Positions 1 through 8,499 of a stretch of 64,000 bases of DNA are shown here, in pieces (position 1 is the first letter of the stretch; the number at the start of each line of letters is the position of its first letter). Position numbers and translations under genes: made by a program. The stretch comes from Pseudomonas parafulva (GTDB lineage Bacteria; Pseudomonadota; Gammaproteobacteria; Pseudomonadales; Pseudomonadaceae): positions 2,790,001 to 2,854,000 of the forward strand of contig NZ_CP009747.1 of assembly GCF_000800255.1 (NCBI RefSeq), in the 5' to 3' direction. Below the pieces are notes generated by a model that saw nothing but the letters and a program-made list of their open reading frames with translations, did not search any database and was not told where the DNA came from.

Positions 1-1
1 A

Positions 2-853
2 TTCACCGACACCGGCGTGTTTCGCGGCAGCGTGCTGCCCTTGATGGCCAGCGGGCACGCCTTCAATACCGCGATCGACCAGATGCCTGTCAGTTGGGAG
101 CATGTCGAAGTGCGCCTCGACGCCTACTGCACCACCCGCGCCGATTGCGAGGCGTTGGGTATCGGTATCGGCGACTTCGTCGCGTTCGATCCGCTGCCGG
201 AGTTCACCGACAGCGGCCATATCAGCGCCCGTCATCTGGACGACAAGGCCGGCGTCGCAGCATTGCTGGCGGCACTCAAGGCGGTGGTGGAAAGCGGCCA
301 GCAGCCACTGATCGACTGCCACCCGCTGTTCACCATCACCGAAGAGACCGGCTCGGGCGCCGCGGGCGCATTGCCTTGGGATGTCAGCGAGTTCGTCGGT
401 ATCGATATCGCGCCGGTAGCGCCGGGGCAAGCGTCCAGCGAGCATGCGGTGAGCGTGGCCATGCAGGATTCGTCCGGGCCCTACGACTATCACCTGTCGC
501 GCCACCTGTTGAAGCTGGCCGGGGACAACGAGTTGCCCGTGCGCCGCGACCTGTTCCGCTACTATTTCAGCGATGCCCATTCGGCCGTGACCGCCGGGCA
601 CGACATCCGCACCGCGCTGGTCGCCTTCGGCTGCGATGCCACCCATGGCTACGAACGCACCCACATCGACAGCCTGGCGGCGCTGACCCGGCTGCTGTCG
701 GCCTACCTGCTGAGCCCACCGGTGTTCGCCAGCGACTCGCAGCCGGCCAATGCCTCGCTCGAGCGTTTCAGCCACCAACTGGAACACGACACGCAGATGG
801 GCAGCGACACCCCAGTACCCGCTGTGGACAGCCTGCTCGGCAACAAACTCTGA
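2..853 (+). CDS. M42 family metallopeptidase, NAGGN osmoprotectant system (5' truncated)
   Basis: The reading frame is already open at the left edge, so the N-terminus lies outside the window; the internal GTG at 17 is not the start. The visible part has the M42/glutamyl-aminopeptidase metal centre: HLDDKAGVAALL (bridging Asp), TEETGSGAAG (catalytic Glu pair), GIDIAP and a late AHSAVTAGHD/THGYERTH His segment. Family members are cytoplasmic di-metal aminopeptidases. In Pseudomonas this one sits beside the genes for N-acetylglutaminylglutamine amide synthesis and is named after that system. The NAGGN genes would lie to the left and are not visible, so this assignment rests on remembered synteny. 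A GC-rich hairpin follows the stop. Confidence 0.85.
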   Translation, partial: FTDTGVFRGSVLPLMASGHAFNTAIDQMPVSWEHVEVRLDAYCTTRADCEALGIGIGDFVAFDPLPEFTDSGHISARHLDDKAGVAALLAALKAVVESGQQPLIDCHPLFTITEETGSGAAGALPWDVSEFVGIDIAPVAPGQASSEHAVSVAMQDSSGPYDYHLSRHLLKLAGDNELPVRRDLFRYYFSDAHSAVTAGHDIRTALVAFGCDATHGYERTHIDSLAALTRLLSAYLLSPPVFASDSQPANASLERFSHQLEHDTQMGSDTPVPAVDSLLGNKL

Positions 854-867
854 TCCCAGGCGAACCA

Positions 868-889
868 GGCCGCCCCTGCGGGGGCGGCC
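868..889 (+). terminator. GC-rich hairpin after the M42 peptidase gene
   Basis: Arms GGCCGCCCC and GGGGCGGCC are separated by 4 nt, 15 nt after the stop codon. There is only a weak T content downstream (TCGGTCCT), so it may act as a 3' stabilising hairpin rather than an efficient intrinsic terminator. Confidence 0.55.
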
Positions 890-976
890 TCGGTCCTGCT
901 CACATCACCCGCCGATTACTGCACTACGCGACTTTCCAGTAGCATGCAGCCATCCCTTTTTCAGCCGACAGCGACC

Positions 977-1213
977 ATGCTCATTCCCTACGATCAACTC
1001 GAAGCCGACACTCTCACCCGCTTGATCGAAGATTTCGTCACCCGTGACGGCACCGACAATGGCGACGACACGCCACTGGAAACCCGGGTACTACGGGTGC
1101 GTCAGGCCTTGGCCAAAGGCCAGGCGTTCATTCTCTTCGATATGGAAAGCCAGCAGTGCCAGTTGCTCGCACGCCACGACGTGCCCGCCGAGCTGCTCGA
1201 TCAGGCCGAGTGA
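977..1213 (+). CDS. YheU family protein
   Basis: A 78-residue protein starting MLIPYDQLEADTLTRLIEDF, the conserved beginning of the small YheU family (PF06794), whose function is not established. An upstream in-frame ATG at 944 would add 11 unconserved residues, so the start at 977 is preferred. The body, with FVTRDGTDNGDDTPLE and ILFDMESQQC segments, is typical of the family. The 3' end overlaps the converging rsmI gene by 13 bp, so the two transcripts form a short tail-to-tail antisense overlap. Confidence 0.85.
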   Translation: MLIPYDQLEADTLTRLIEDFVTRDGTDNGDDTPLETRVLRVRQALAKGQAFILFDMESQQCQLLARHDVPAELLDQAE

Positions 1214-1401
1214 CCGGACGCCGGCTCCTGTTCGAGCGCCTGGTCCTTGATGCGCTTGTGGATTTCCGCCCGGTGCACCGCCACCTGGCGCGGTGCGCTG
1301 ATGCCGAAGCGCACCACCCCGCCTTCGACGGCCATCACCTTGATGCGGATGTTGTCGCCGATGGTGATCACCTCGCCGACTTCGCGTCCCATTACAAGCA
1401 T
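1201..1401 (-). CDS. rsmI: CsrA/RsmA-family translational regulator RsmI
   Basis: A 66-residue CsrA-family RNA-binding protein, starting at MLVMGREVGE; the longer frame to 1461 would add a 20-residue unconserved extension. CsrA dimers bind GGA-containing hairpins over ribosome binding sites and repress or stabilise mRNAs. The sheet core (IRIKVMAVEGGVVRFGISAP) and the key Arg of AVHRAEI (R44 equivalent) are present. At the other RNA-contacting position the usual Arg7 is Glu here, and Leu4 is Met. The C-terminal tail is longer than in E. coli CsrA. Its position next to yheU and the SDR gene matches P. putida rsmI as remembered. It converges on yheU with a 13 bp overlap. Confidence 0.9.
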   Translation of the reverse strand: MLVMGREVGEVITIGDNIRIKVMAVEGGVVRFGISAPRQVAVHRAEIHKRIKDQALEQEPASGHSA

Positions 1402-1534
1402 GCTCCGATCCTCCAGACCGAGGGAAAATCCGAGCCTGCTCCGGGCCTTGGCGCTTATCAATCAGACCCGTCTTAAATAGACCGACCCTACACCGCAAGG
1501 TAAAAAGCCTTACAGACGGCTCCTCAATCCAGCC

Positions 1535-2347
1535 CTATTGAGACGAGCGCCCCTTGGCGCGCATCTTCACCGCCATGCTCGCCATTTCATCGTAGAGCTT
1601 CTCGGGCGCTGCGCATTTGAGGCGCCAGGCCTCACGCCCCGCTTCGTGGGGCAGGATCAGGAACTCGCCCGCCGCCACCTGCGCATGGATATGCTCGGCG
1701 ATCTGCGCGGCTCTGATGGGCGAGCCTTCCAGCAGCTTGTCGACCTGCGCCTTCATGCCCGGGTTCGGCCCACGGAAGGAATCGAGCAGGTTGGTCTGAA
1801 AGAATGACGGGCATACCACATGCACGCCCACGTCCACCTGCCGCAACTCCACCAACAGGCTTTCCGACAGCGCCAGCACGCCAGCCTTGGCCACGTTGTA
1901 GTTGCTCATGCCCGGCCCTTGCATGAGCGCGGCCATGGACGCGATGTTGACGATGCGCCCCTTGCTGCGCTCGAGCAGCGGCAGAAACGCCTTGCAGCCC
2001 TTGACCACGCCCATGAGGTTGACCGCGATCTGCCAGTCCCAGTCCTCCAGCGACAATTCGGCGAAAAAGCCCCCTGAGGCGACCCCGGCGTTGTTGACGA
2101 TCACGTCGATTCCGCCGAACTGCGCCTCGCAGGCCTGGGCCAGCGCAGTGAGCTGGCTGTAGTCGCGCACATCGCAGCGCTGCACGAAGCCCTCGCCACC
2201 GGCGGCACGCACCTGTTCGAGGGTTTCGCGCAAACCCACCTCGTTGACATCGGCCAGCGCCATGCGCCAGCCCTCGCGCGCCCAGCGCAGGGCAATCTCG
2301 CGGCCCAGGCCTGATCCTGCGCCGGTGATCATGATGCGGTCTTGCAT
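1535..2347 (-). CDS. SDR family NAD(P)-dependent oxidoreductase
   Basis: A 270-residue classical short-chain dehydrogenase. It has the cofactor motif TGAGSGLG near residue 8, NNAG near residue 85, the catalytic Ser (NIASMAAL) and YNVAK with the Tyr/Lys pair. The start at 2347 (MQDRIMITGAG) puts the Rossmann motif at the usual distance; an upstream ATG adds 15 unlikely residues. FAELSLEDWDWQIAVNLMGVVKG is typical of the family. The substrate cannot be inferred. The gene stands alone between rsmI and the DUF3309 gene. Confidence 0.85.
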   Translation of the reverse strand: MQDRIMITGAGSGLGREIALRWAREGWRMALADVNEVGLRETLEQVRAAGGEGFVQRCDVRDYSQLTALAQACEAQFGGIDVIVNNAGVASGGFFAELSLEDWDWQIAVNLMGVVKGCKAFLPLLERSKGRIVNIASMAALMQGPGMSNYNVAKAGVLALSESLLVELRQVDVGVHVVCPSFFQTNLLDSFRGPNPGMKAQVDKLLEGSPIRAAQIAEHIHAQVAAGEFLILPHEAGREAWRLKCAAPEKLYDEMASMAVKMRAKGRSSQ

Positions 2348-2571
2348 GGTGGCTGGCCTTGTGCTGACTGAAGTAGCGCCGAGTCTAATCAACGCGCAGC
2401 CGTCGGGCAGGGTTCATCAGGCCAGTGAATGCAGCGGCATGACCCGGCAGTCAGTGCCCTGTGACAGTGTCCACGACACCCGATGGAATCTTTCGCAAGC
2501 GGCGCCAGTCGGAGCTTACAAGAGGCCAGCAGTTCGTGGCCCTTGACCCCCAACCATGCAAGGACTCTGTC

Positions 2572-2724
2572 ATGACCACGATCCTCATCATCATCCTCAT
2601 TCTGCTGCTGATCGGTGGCCTACCGGTCTTCCCCCACTCGCGCAGCTGGGGCTATGGCCCGTCCGGTATCGTCGGCGTGGTGCTGGTCGTGCTGCTGGTA
2701 CTGTTGTTGCTCGGCAGAATATGA
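2572..2724 (+). CDS. DUF3309 small membrane protein
   Basis: A 50-residue protein, MTTILIIILILLLIGGLPVF, followed by SRSWGYGPSG and a second hydrophobic stretch ending in LLLGRI. This is the DUF3309 layout: two transmembrane helices around a short Tyr/Gly-rich loop. The start is set by the Met directly before the first helix; the longer frame to 2461 adds a non-conserved 37-residue leader. Function is unknown. A strong hairpin terminator follows 26 nt after the stop. Confidence 0.8.
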   Translation: MTTILIIILILLLIGGLPVFPHSRSWGYGPSGIVGVVLVVLLVLLLLGRI

Positions 2725-2750
2725 CCCACCCGCAGGCCCGTAAATGAAGA

Positions 2751-2773
2751 CGCCCCGCAATGCGGGGCGTTTT
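2751..2773 (+). terminator. Intrinsic terminator, possibly bidirectional
   Basis: CGCCCCGC-AAT-GCGGGGCG followed by TTTT. It lies between the DUF3309 gene (+) and the end of actP (-). On the minus strand the hairpin is followed by TCTTCATTT, so it may also serve actP. Confidence 0.8.
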
Positions 2774-2797
2774 CATGGATGCATCACCAAAGAGGAA

Positions 2798-4462
2798 TCA
2801 GTGCGAGACAGCGCCTGAAGCACCCAGGCCGGTCTGCGAGCGAACGAACTGCGGGTAGAACAGCGCACGCTCCTCATCGGCCGCCTTGGACTTGTCGGTG
2901 ATCGAGAAGAACCAGATACCGACGAAGGCGATGAGCATCGAGAACAGCGCGGGATACTCATACGGGTATATGGCCTTCTCGTGACCGAGAATCTGTACCC
3001 AGATGGTCGGGCCGAGCACCATCAGGCCCACCGCGCTGATCAGGCCCAGCCAGCCGCCGATCATCGCGCCGCGGGTGGTCAGCTTCTTCCAGTACATCGA
3101 GAGCAGCAGTACCGGGAAGTTGCAGCTGGCGGCGATGGAGAACGCCAGGCCTACCATGAAGGCGATGTTCTGCTTCTCGAACAGGATGCCCAGACCGATC
3201 GCCAGCACGCCCAAGGCGACGGTGGTGATCTTCGACACGCGGATCTCGTCCTTGTCGTTGGCCTTGCCTTTGCGCCAGACGCTGGCGTACAGGTCGTGGG
3301 ACACCGCCGAGGCGCCGGCCAGGGTCAGGCCGGCGACCACCGCCAGGATGGTGGCGAAGGCCACCGCCGAGATGAAGCCCAGGAACACGCTGCCGCCCAC
3401 CGCGTTGGCCAGGTGCACCGCCGCCATGTTGTTACCGCCCAACAGCGCGCCGGTGGCGTCCTTGAAGTCCGGGTTGGTGCTGACCAGCAGGATGGCGCCG
3501 AAGCCGATGATGAAGGTGAGGATGTAGAAATAGCCGATGAAGCCGGTGGCATACAGCACGCTCTTGCGCGCTTCCTTGGCGTCGCTGACGGTGAAGAAGC
3601 GCATCAGGATATGCGGCAGGCCGGCGGTGCCGAACATCAGCGCAAGGCCCAGCGAGAAGGCCGAGATCGGATCCTTGACCAGACCACCCGGACTCATGAT
3701 CGCCTCGCCCTTGGCGTGCACCTTGATCGCTTCGGAGAACAGCGTGTTGAAGTCGAAGCCCACATGCTTCATCACCATCAGTGCCATGAAGCTGGCACCG
3801 GAGAGCAGCAGCACCGCCTTGATGATCTGCACCCAGGTGGTGGCGAGCATGCCACCGAACAGCACGTACAGGCACATGAGGATACCGACCAGCACCACTG
3901 CGACGTGGTAGTCCAGGCCGAACAGCAACTCGATCAGCTTGCCCGCGCCGACCATCTGCGCGATCAAGTAGAACGCCACCACCACCAGCGAGCCGGAGGC
4001 CGACAGGGTGCGGATCTCTTTCTGTCCGAGGCGGTAGGAAGCGACGTCGGCGAAGGTGTACTTACCCAGGTTACGCAGGCGTTCGGCGATCAGGAACAGG
4101 ATGATCGGCCAGCCCACGAGGAAGCCGATGGAGTAGATCAGGCCGTCGTAGCCGGAGGTGAAGACCAGCGCGGAAATACCCAGGAACGAGGCGGCGGACA
4201 TGTAGTCGCCGGCAATCGCCAGGCCATTCTGAAAGCCGGTGATGCGCCCGCCAGCAGCGTAGTAGTCCGAGGCCGACTTGTTGCGCTTGGAGGCCCAGTA
4301 GGTGATGCCGAGGGTGAAGCAGACGAAGGCCAGGAACATGACGATCGCCGAGACGTTCAGCGGTTGCTTGTGCACCTCGCCGGTGATCGCATCGGCAGCC
4401 CACACGGCGGGTGCGAAGGCACCGCAGGCAAGTACAGCCAGGGTTTTGGCGTGTCGGATCAT
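2798..4462 (-). CDS. actP: Cation/acetate symporter ActP
   Basis: A 554-residue sodium:solute symporter (SSS family) with an N-terminal signal-like segment ending AVWAAD and then about 13 membrane helices. Diagnostic stretches are [35 protein letters not shown] and [20 protein letters not shown]. The family member ActP (YjcG) takes up acetate and other short carboxylates at low concentration. Its ATG overlaps the TGA of yjcH (ATGA), so the two are translationally coupled, as in other proteobacteria. In Pseudomonas, acetate uptake is under the MxtR/CrbS kinase system; a kinase of that type begins at 62351 in this window. Confidence 0.93.
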   Translation of the reverse strand: MIRHAKTLAVLACGAFAPAVWAADAITGEVHKQPLNVSAIVMFLAFVCFTLGITYWASKRNKSASDYYAAGGRITGFQNGLAIAGDYMSAASFLGISALVFTSGYDGLIYSIGFLVGWPIILFLIAERLRNLGKYTFADVASYRLGQKEIRTLSASGSLVVVAFYLIAQMVGAGKLIELLFGLDYHVAVVLVGILMCLYVLFGGMLATTWVQIIKAVLLLSGASFMALMVMKHVGFDFNTLFSEAIKVHAKGEAIMSPGGLVKDPISAFSLGLALMFGTAGLPHILMRFFTVSDAKEARKSVLYATGFIGYFYILTFIIGFGAILLVSTNPDFKDATGALLGGNNMAAVHLANAVGGSVFLGFISAVAFATILAVVAGLTLAGASAVSHDLYASVWRKGKANDKDEIRVSKITTVALGVLAIGLGILFEKQNIAFMVGLAFSIAASCNFPVLLLSMYWKKLTTRGAMIGGWLGLISAVGLMVLGPTIWVQILGHEKAIYPYEYPALFSMLIAFVGIWFFSITDKSKAADEERALFYPQFVRSQTGLGASGAVSH

Positions 4463-4770
4463 TGCTGCGCCTCCTTCAGGATCGCCTTGTTCAGCTCATC
4501 GAATTCGCCGTTGGCGCGCCGTACGTAGATGGCGGTGAGGATGAAGGCCGAGAGGATCAAGCCCACGCCCAGGGGGATGCCCCAGGTGATGGACGAACCG
4601 GCGCTGATCTTGGCGCCGAGAATCTGCGGGCCATAGGCGATGAGCAGGATGAAAGCGCAGTAGAGGCCGAGCATGATCGCCGAGAGGATCCAGGCAAAGC
4701 GCTCGCGCTTGCTGACCAGCTCCTTGAAGCGCGGACTTTCTTGTATCGATCGGTAGATGCTGTCGTTCAT
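4459..4770 (-). CDS. yjcH: DUF485 inner-membrane protein YjcH
   Basis: A 103-residue protein with two transmembrane helices (about 27-50 and 62-86) and the conserved start [30 protein letters not shown]485 proteins are encoded directly before actP and are thought to assist the symporter. The ATG is preceded by AGGAC and an A-rich stretch that matches the Hfq/Crc recognition pattern. First gene of the yjcH-actP pair. Confidence 0.92.
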   Translation of the reverse strand: MNDSIYRSIQESPRFKELVSKRERFAWILSAIMLGLYCAFILLIAYGPQILGAKISAGSSITWGIPLGVGLILSAFILTAIYVRRANGEFDELNKAILKEAQQ

Positions 4771-4777
4771 TGTTTTT
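4770..4777 (-). promoter_or_regulatory. Candidate Hfq/Crc (catabolite repression) site at the yjcH start
   Basis: On the minus strand AAAAACAA fits the AAnAAnAA pattern bound by Hfq/Crc in Pseudomonas and runs into the first base of the yjcH ATG, right after the AGGAC ribosome binding site. Binding there would block initiation. Inferred from motif and position only. Confidence 0.5.
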
Positions 4778-4885
4778 GTCCTAGCAGCAACACAGTAAGG
4801 GGAGAACCCGCCTTAACTGTATGCTGCCGGTGGACGTCAACCAGACGACCTTAGTCTTAGATGCAACAGTGTTTTACATGGACTG

Positions 4886-4945
4886 CAATAAATAAAGGCC
4901 GGCGCGCCTGGATCGCGGGTTGCCCACGGTCCAGGCGCGCCGGCC
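4886..4945 (-). terminator. Intrinsic terminator of betX
   Basis: A 15-bp perfect stem (GGCCGGCGCGCCTGG with its complement) around a 19-nt loop. On the minus strand it is followed by TTTATTTATTG. It starts 8 nt after the betX stop. Confidence 0.85.
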
Positions 4946-4952
4946 CTGACGG

Positions 4953-5813
4953 TTACTTGCCCGTCCACTCCTTGACGCGCTCTGGGTGCTTGGCGACCCA
5001 GTCTTTGGCTGCCGCTTCAGGCTTGGCGCCCTCCTGGATCGCGAGCATGACCTCGCCGATCTCATCCTTGGACTGCCATTGGAATTTCTTGAGGAACTCG
5101 GCCACTTCCGGCGCTTTGGTCGCCAACTCCTTGCTACCGATGCTGTTCACGGTTTCCGCAGCGCCAAACACGCCCTTCGGATCTTCCAGGAACTTGAGTT
5201 TCCACTTGGCGAACATCCAGTGCGGCACCCAACCGGTCACCACGATCGGCTGCTGCTTGGCCTCGGCACGCCCCAATTCGGAGGTCATCGCCGCGCCAGA
5301 ACTGGCCGTCAGCTTGTAACCGGTCAGGTCATAATCCTTGATAGCTTGCTCGGTTTTGATCATCACACCGGAACCGGCGTCGATCCCGACGATTTTCTGC
5401 TTGAAGCCGGTGTCGGTCTTGAGGTCGGCGATACTGTTGGCTTTGACGTACTCCGGCACGATCAGGCCAATCTTGGCGTCTTTGAAGTTGGGGCCGTAGT
5501 CGACGACGTTGTCCTTGTTCTTGGCCCAGTACTCGCCATGGGTGACCGGCAGCCAGGCCGAGAGCATGGCGTCGAGTTTACCGGTGGCCACGCCCTGCCA
5601 CATGATGCCGGTGGCAACCGCCTGCAACTTCACGTCGTAACCGAGTTTCTGCTTGATCACTTCGGCGGCCACGTTGCTGGTTGCCACACTGTCGGACCAG
5701 CCATCCACGTAACCGATGCTGATTTCCTTGGCCATGGCTTGCCCTGCGCCCATGGCGAGCACCAAAGCACCGGCCACACCCAGGAAACGTCGCGTTCTTT
5801 TAATTGTCGCCAT
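4953..5813 (-). CDS. betX: Glycine betaine ABC transporter substrate-binding protein BetX
   Basis: A 286-residue periplasmic binding protein of the OpuAC/ChoX type. The start MATIKRTRRFLGVAGALVLA gives a signal peptide cleaved after AMAKE; a GGGG-rich ribosome binding site sits 9 nt upstream, whereas the alternative MLSMATIK start would abut it. EISIGYVDGWSDSVATSNVA, the MWQGVATGKLDAMLSAWLP segment and the late VVTGWVPHWMFAKWKL segment carry the Trp/Tyr residues that form the aromatic cage for quaternary amines. No permease or ATPase gene is linked. This fits P. aeruginosa BetX, an orphan binding protein that uses the CbcWV core transporter and lies beside yjcH-actP. Confidence 0.85.
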   Translation of the reverse strand: MATIKRTRRFLGVAGALVLAMGAGQAMAKEISIGYVDGWSDSVATSNVAAEVIKQKLGYDVKLQAVATGIMWQGVATGKLDAMLSAWLPVTHGEYWAKNKDNVVDYGPNFKDAKIGLIVPEYVKANSIADLKTDTGFKQKIVGIDAGSGVMIKTEQAIKDYDLTGYKLTASSGAAMTSELGRAEAKQQPIVVTGWVPHWMFAKWKLKFLEDPKGVFGAAETVNSIGSKELATKAPEVAEFLKKFQWQSKDEIGEVMLAIQEGAKPEAAAKDWVAKHPERVKEWTGK

Positions 5814-6022
5814 CGAAAGCATCCCCTCGTCAGGTCTTGGAGATTCCATCATCGACCTGCCGGACCGCGCGACCTGCTCCATCAACGACCTTCACCGAGC
5901 GATCAGCGACAGCACTTGGCCATTAACGTCATCGGGCCGAAGTCTTCTGCGCGATCCTTGCATGCCAAATGCTTGGCGCCGGGCTACTATCCACCGCTTA
6001 CCCCGATCACTCGCGCCAGACG

Positions 6023-7579
6023 ATGGACCGCTCGATGCCCAGCCCACCCCGCATCCCCCTCTCCTACTGCCTCACCTGCCTGATCGCCGTGCTCGGCCTC
6101 GGCGTCCTCTGGTACGGGCTTGGCAGGCCGATCCACCTGCCTGATGCGGCCAGTCCCACGCACAAACTGCAATGCGCCTCCTACACCCCGTTCGACAAGG
6201 ATCAGTCCCCCTTCGACCAACCCTTCCGATTGCGCCCGGCGCGCATGGACGCCGACCTGGCGCTGCTGGCCGAGCGATTCCAGTGCATCCGCACCTATTC
6301 CATGAGCGGTTTGGAAGCCATACCGGCCCTGGCGCGCAAGCATGGCTTGAAGGTGATGCTCGGCGCCTGGGTCAACGCCAACCCGGTGGACACCGACAAG
6401 GAGCTGGCGCTGCTGGTCGAAGCGGCCAACGCCAACCCGGACGTGGTCAGCGCGGTGATCGTCGGCAACGAGACGCTGCTGCGCAAGGAGGTCACCGGCC
6501 AGCGTCTGGCCGAGTTGATCACGCGGGTGAAAAGTCAGGTCAAGGTGCCGGTCACCTACGCCGACGTGTGGGAATTCTGGTTACAGCATCCGCAGGTGGC
6601 GCCAGTCGTGGACTTTCTGACCATCCACCTGCTGCCGTACTGGGAGGACGACCCACGCGGCATCGACGACGCCCTGGCCCACGTCGCCGAGGTACGACGC
6701 ACGTTCGGCGCGCGTTTCGCGCCCAAGGACATCTTCATCGGCGAGACCGGTTGGCCCAGCGAGGGGCGTCAGCGGGAGACGGCCGAGCCCAGTCGGGTCA
6801 ACGAGGCGCGCTTCGTTCGCGGCTTCGTCGCGCTGGCCGAGGCCAACGGCTGGCACTACAACCTGATCGAAGCCTTCGATCAACCATGGAAGCGCGCCAG
6901 CGAGGGCGCCGTGGGCGGCTATTGGGGGCTGTACGACGCCGACCGGCAAGACAAGGGCGTGCTCGAAGGGCCGGTCAGCAACCTGCCGCTGTGGCCGCAG
7001 TGGTGGTTGGCCAGTACCGCACTGGCGGTGCTGATCCTGACCCTAGCCGGTCGCCCGGCACAGACCCGTGCGGCATGGCTGCTGCCGCTGCTGGCCGCCA
7101 CCGGTGCCGGCTGCCTGGGCCTGTGGGGCGAGCTGGCGCGGACCAACGCGCGCTTTGCCGGAGAGTGGCTCTGGGTGCTGCTGCTGGCGGGGTTGAATGG
7201 GCTGGTGCTCTGCCACGGCGCGCTGGCCCTGGCGCAGCGCGACGGCTGGCGTCAGCGTCTGTTCGTCTGGCTCGAGGCGCGTGCCGGTGGGTGGCTGTTG
7301 GCGGCCGGATTTGCCGCCGCGGTGAGCATGCTGGCGATGGTCTTCGACGCGCGCTATCGCAGTTTTCCCAGTGCGGCCCTGCTGGTGCCAGCTCTGGTGT
7401 ACCTGCTACGCCCGGTGCCGACGCGACGGGCTGAAGCGGCGCTGCTGGCCTTGATCGTCGGCGCCGGTATTGCGCCGCAGCTCTATCAGGAGGGCCTGTA
7501 CAACCCTCAGGCGTGGGGCTGGGCAGCCGTCAGCCTGCTGATGACCGCAGCGCTGTGGCGCAGCCTGCGCACGCGATGA
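6023..7579 (+). CDS. Membrane-bound glycoside hydrolase family 17 / beta-glucosyltransferase
   Basis: About 518 residues from the ATG at 6023 (ATG codons at 5969 and 6035 are alternatives; none has a clear ribosome binding site). Helix 1 at about 10-30 is followed by a GH17 (beta-1,3-glucanase fold) domain at about 40-330. It carries IVGNETLL (acid/base Glu), FLTIHLLPYW and IGETGWPSEG (nucleophile Glu). The C-terminal 180 residues contain about six or seven further membrane helices. Known Pseudomonas GH17 proteins of this layout are beta-1,3-glucan transglycosylases thought to shape periplasmic or capsular glucans. It diverges from betX and converges with the IclR gene. Confidence 0.8.
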   Translation: MDRSMPSPPRIPLSYCLTCLIAVLGLGVLWYGLGRPIHLPDAASPTHKLQCASYTPFDKDQSPFDQPFRLRPARMDADLALLAERFQCIRTYSMSGLEAIPALARKHGLKVMLGAWVNANPVDTDKELALLVEAANANPDVVSAVIVGNETLLRKEVTGQRLAELITRVKSQVKVPVTYADVWEFWLQHPQVAPVVDFLTIHLLPYWEDDPRGIDDALAHVAEVRRTFGARFAPKDIFIGETGWPSEGRQRETAEPSRVNEARFVRGFVALAEANGWHYNLIEAFDQPWKRASEGAVGGYWGLYDADRQDKGVLEGPVSNLPLWPQWWLASTALAVLILTLAGRPAQTRAAWLLPLLAATGAGCLGLWGELARTNARFAGEWLWVLLLAGLNGLVLCHGALALAQRDGWRQRLFVWLEARAGGWLLAAGFAAAVSMLAMVFDARYRSFPSAALLVPALVYLLRPVPTRRAEAALLALIVGAGIAPQLYQEGLYNPQAWGWAAVSLLMTAALWRSLRTR

Positions 7580-7601
7580 ACGACGCGCGACCTGGAAGGA
7601 C

Positions 7602-8378
7602 TCAGCCAACGATCACCGATTGGCTGACGTCCATGAGCAAGGGCAGCAACTCCTGCCGCACTCGCTCCACCGGCCAGACACTCAACTGCGCAGTGATATT
7701 GATGGCCGCCACCACCTGGAAGTGCACGTTGCGAATCGGTGCCGCGATGCCCACCTGACCGACCAGCACCTGTTCCTGGGTCAGCGAGTAACCCTGCTCG
7801 GCGGCCTGGCGGATGCATTGCAGCAACGTCGCCTTGTCCGTTTCCGTCTGCCCGGTGAACGCCGTCGGCACCACCTGTTCCAGGCTGGCCTGCACGCGCT
7901 CAGGCGGTAGATCGGCGAGCAGCACCCGGCCGGCCGAGGTGCACCAGGCCGGCATGCGCCGGCCCGGCAGCATTTCGGCGAAGGTCTGGTTCGGCCCCGG
8001 CACTCGCAGCACATAGACGATGTCGTGCCCCGACAGCACGCTGAGATTGACCGTGAGGTTGCAGCGCTCGCGAATCAACTTCAACGCGGGCAGCGCGCGG
8101 CTGACCAACGGCGAAGCGTTCAGGTAAAGAAAGCCCAGCTCCAGCGCCTTGTGAGTGAGGCTGTAGCGGCGCGAAGACTCATCCTTGGCCAGATAGCCCA
8201 GCTCGCACCAGGTATGGGTGAAGCGCTGCGCGGCGCTCTTGGTCATGTCGCAAGCCTGAGCCAACTCTGTCAGCCCCAGCGATGACTGCCCTGCCCGGAA
8301 CGCTTCCAACACACGGATACCTTTGTCCAAGGTCTCGATGAACTGCGGATGCTGCTGGCGGGTAGCGCGGTCATTCAT
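7602..8378 (-). CDS. IclR family transcriptional regulator
   Basis: A 258-residue regulator. The N-terminal winged HTH has IRVLEAFRAGQSSLGLTELA and TKSAAQRFTHTWCELGYL; the C-terminal IclR effector domain has VNLSVLSGHDIVYVLRVPG, MPAWCTSAGRVLLADL and GQVGIAAPIRNV. It is divergent from the amidase gene, with an imperfect dyad in the 121-bp gap. It probably controls the amidase-MFS genes in response to their substrate, which is unknown. Confidence 0.9.
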   Translation of the reverse strand: MNDRATRQQHPQFIETLDKGIRVLEAFRAGQSSLGLTELAQACDMTKSAAQRFTHTWCELGYLAKDESSRRYSLTHKALELGFLYLNASPLVSRALPALKLIRERCNLTVNLSVLSGHDIVYVLRVPGPNQTFAEMLPGRRMPAWCTSAGRVLLADLPPERVQASLEQVVPTAFTGQTETDKATLLQCIRQAAEQGYSLTQEQVLVGQVGIAAPIRNVHFQVVAAINITAQLSVWPVERVRQELLPLLMDVSQSVIVG

Positions 8379-8450
8379 GTCGGGCGGGTTCCGTAAAAGG
8401 AGGAGCAGCTTACCCCATATTGACCCGCACTCCAGCGCGGGGTATACCTA

Positions 8451-8487
8451 GTATCAATAAACGATAATAAGTATTGCATAGCGATAC
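8451..8487. promoter_or_regulatory. Candidate operator between the IclR and amidase genes
   Basis: A 37-bp AT-rich imperfect dyad begins GTATC and ends GATAC, with 12 of 18 positions symmetric about the centre. It lies directly before the amidase ribosome binding site (GGAG at 8490-8493). A partly related element, GGTATACCTAGTATC, precedes it. The placement suits an IclR-type operator. Confidence 0.45.
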
Positions 8488-8499
8488 ATGGAGCTTAGT

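Noticed and set aside
2981..4528. 515-codon open frame antisense to actP
   Set aside because: Composition (Gln/His/Asp/Arg-rich, no domains) is that of a shadow frame in high-GC DNA; actP on the other strand is a clear family member.
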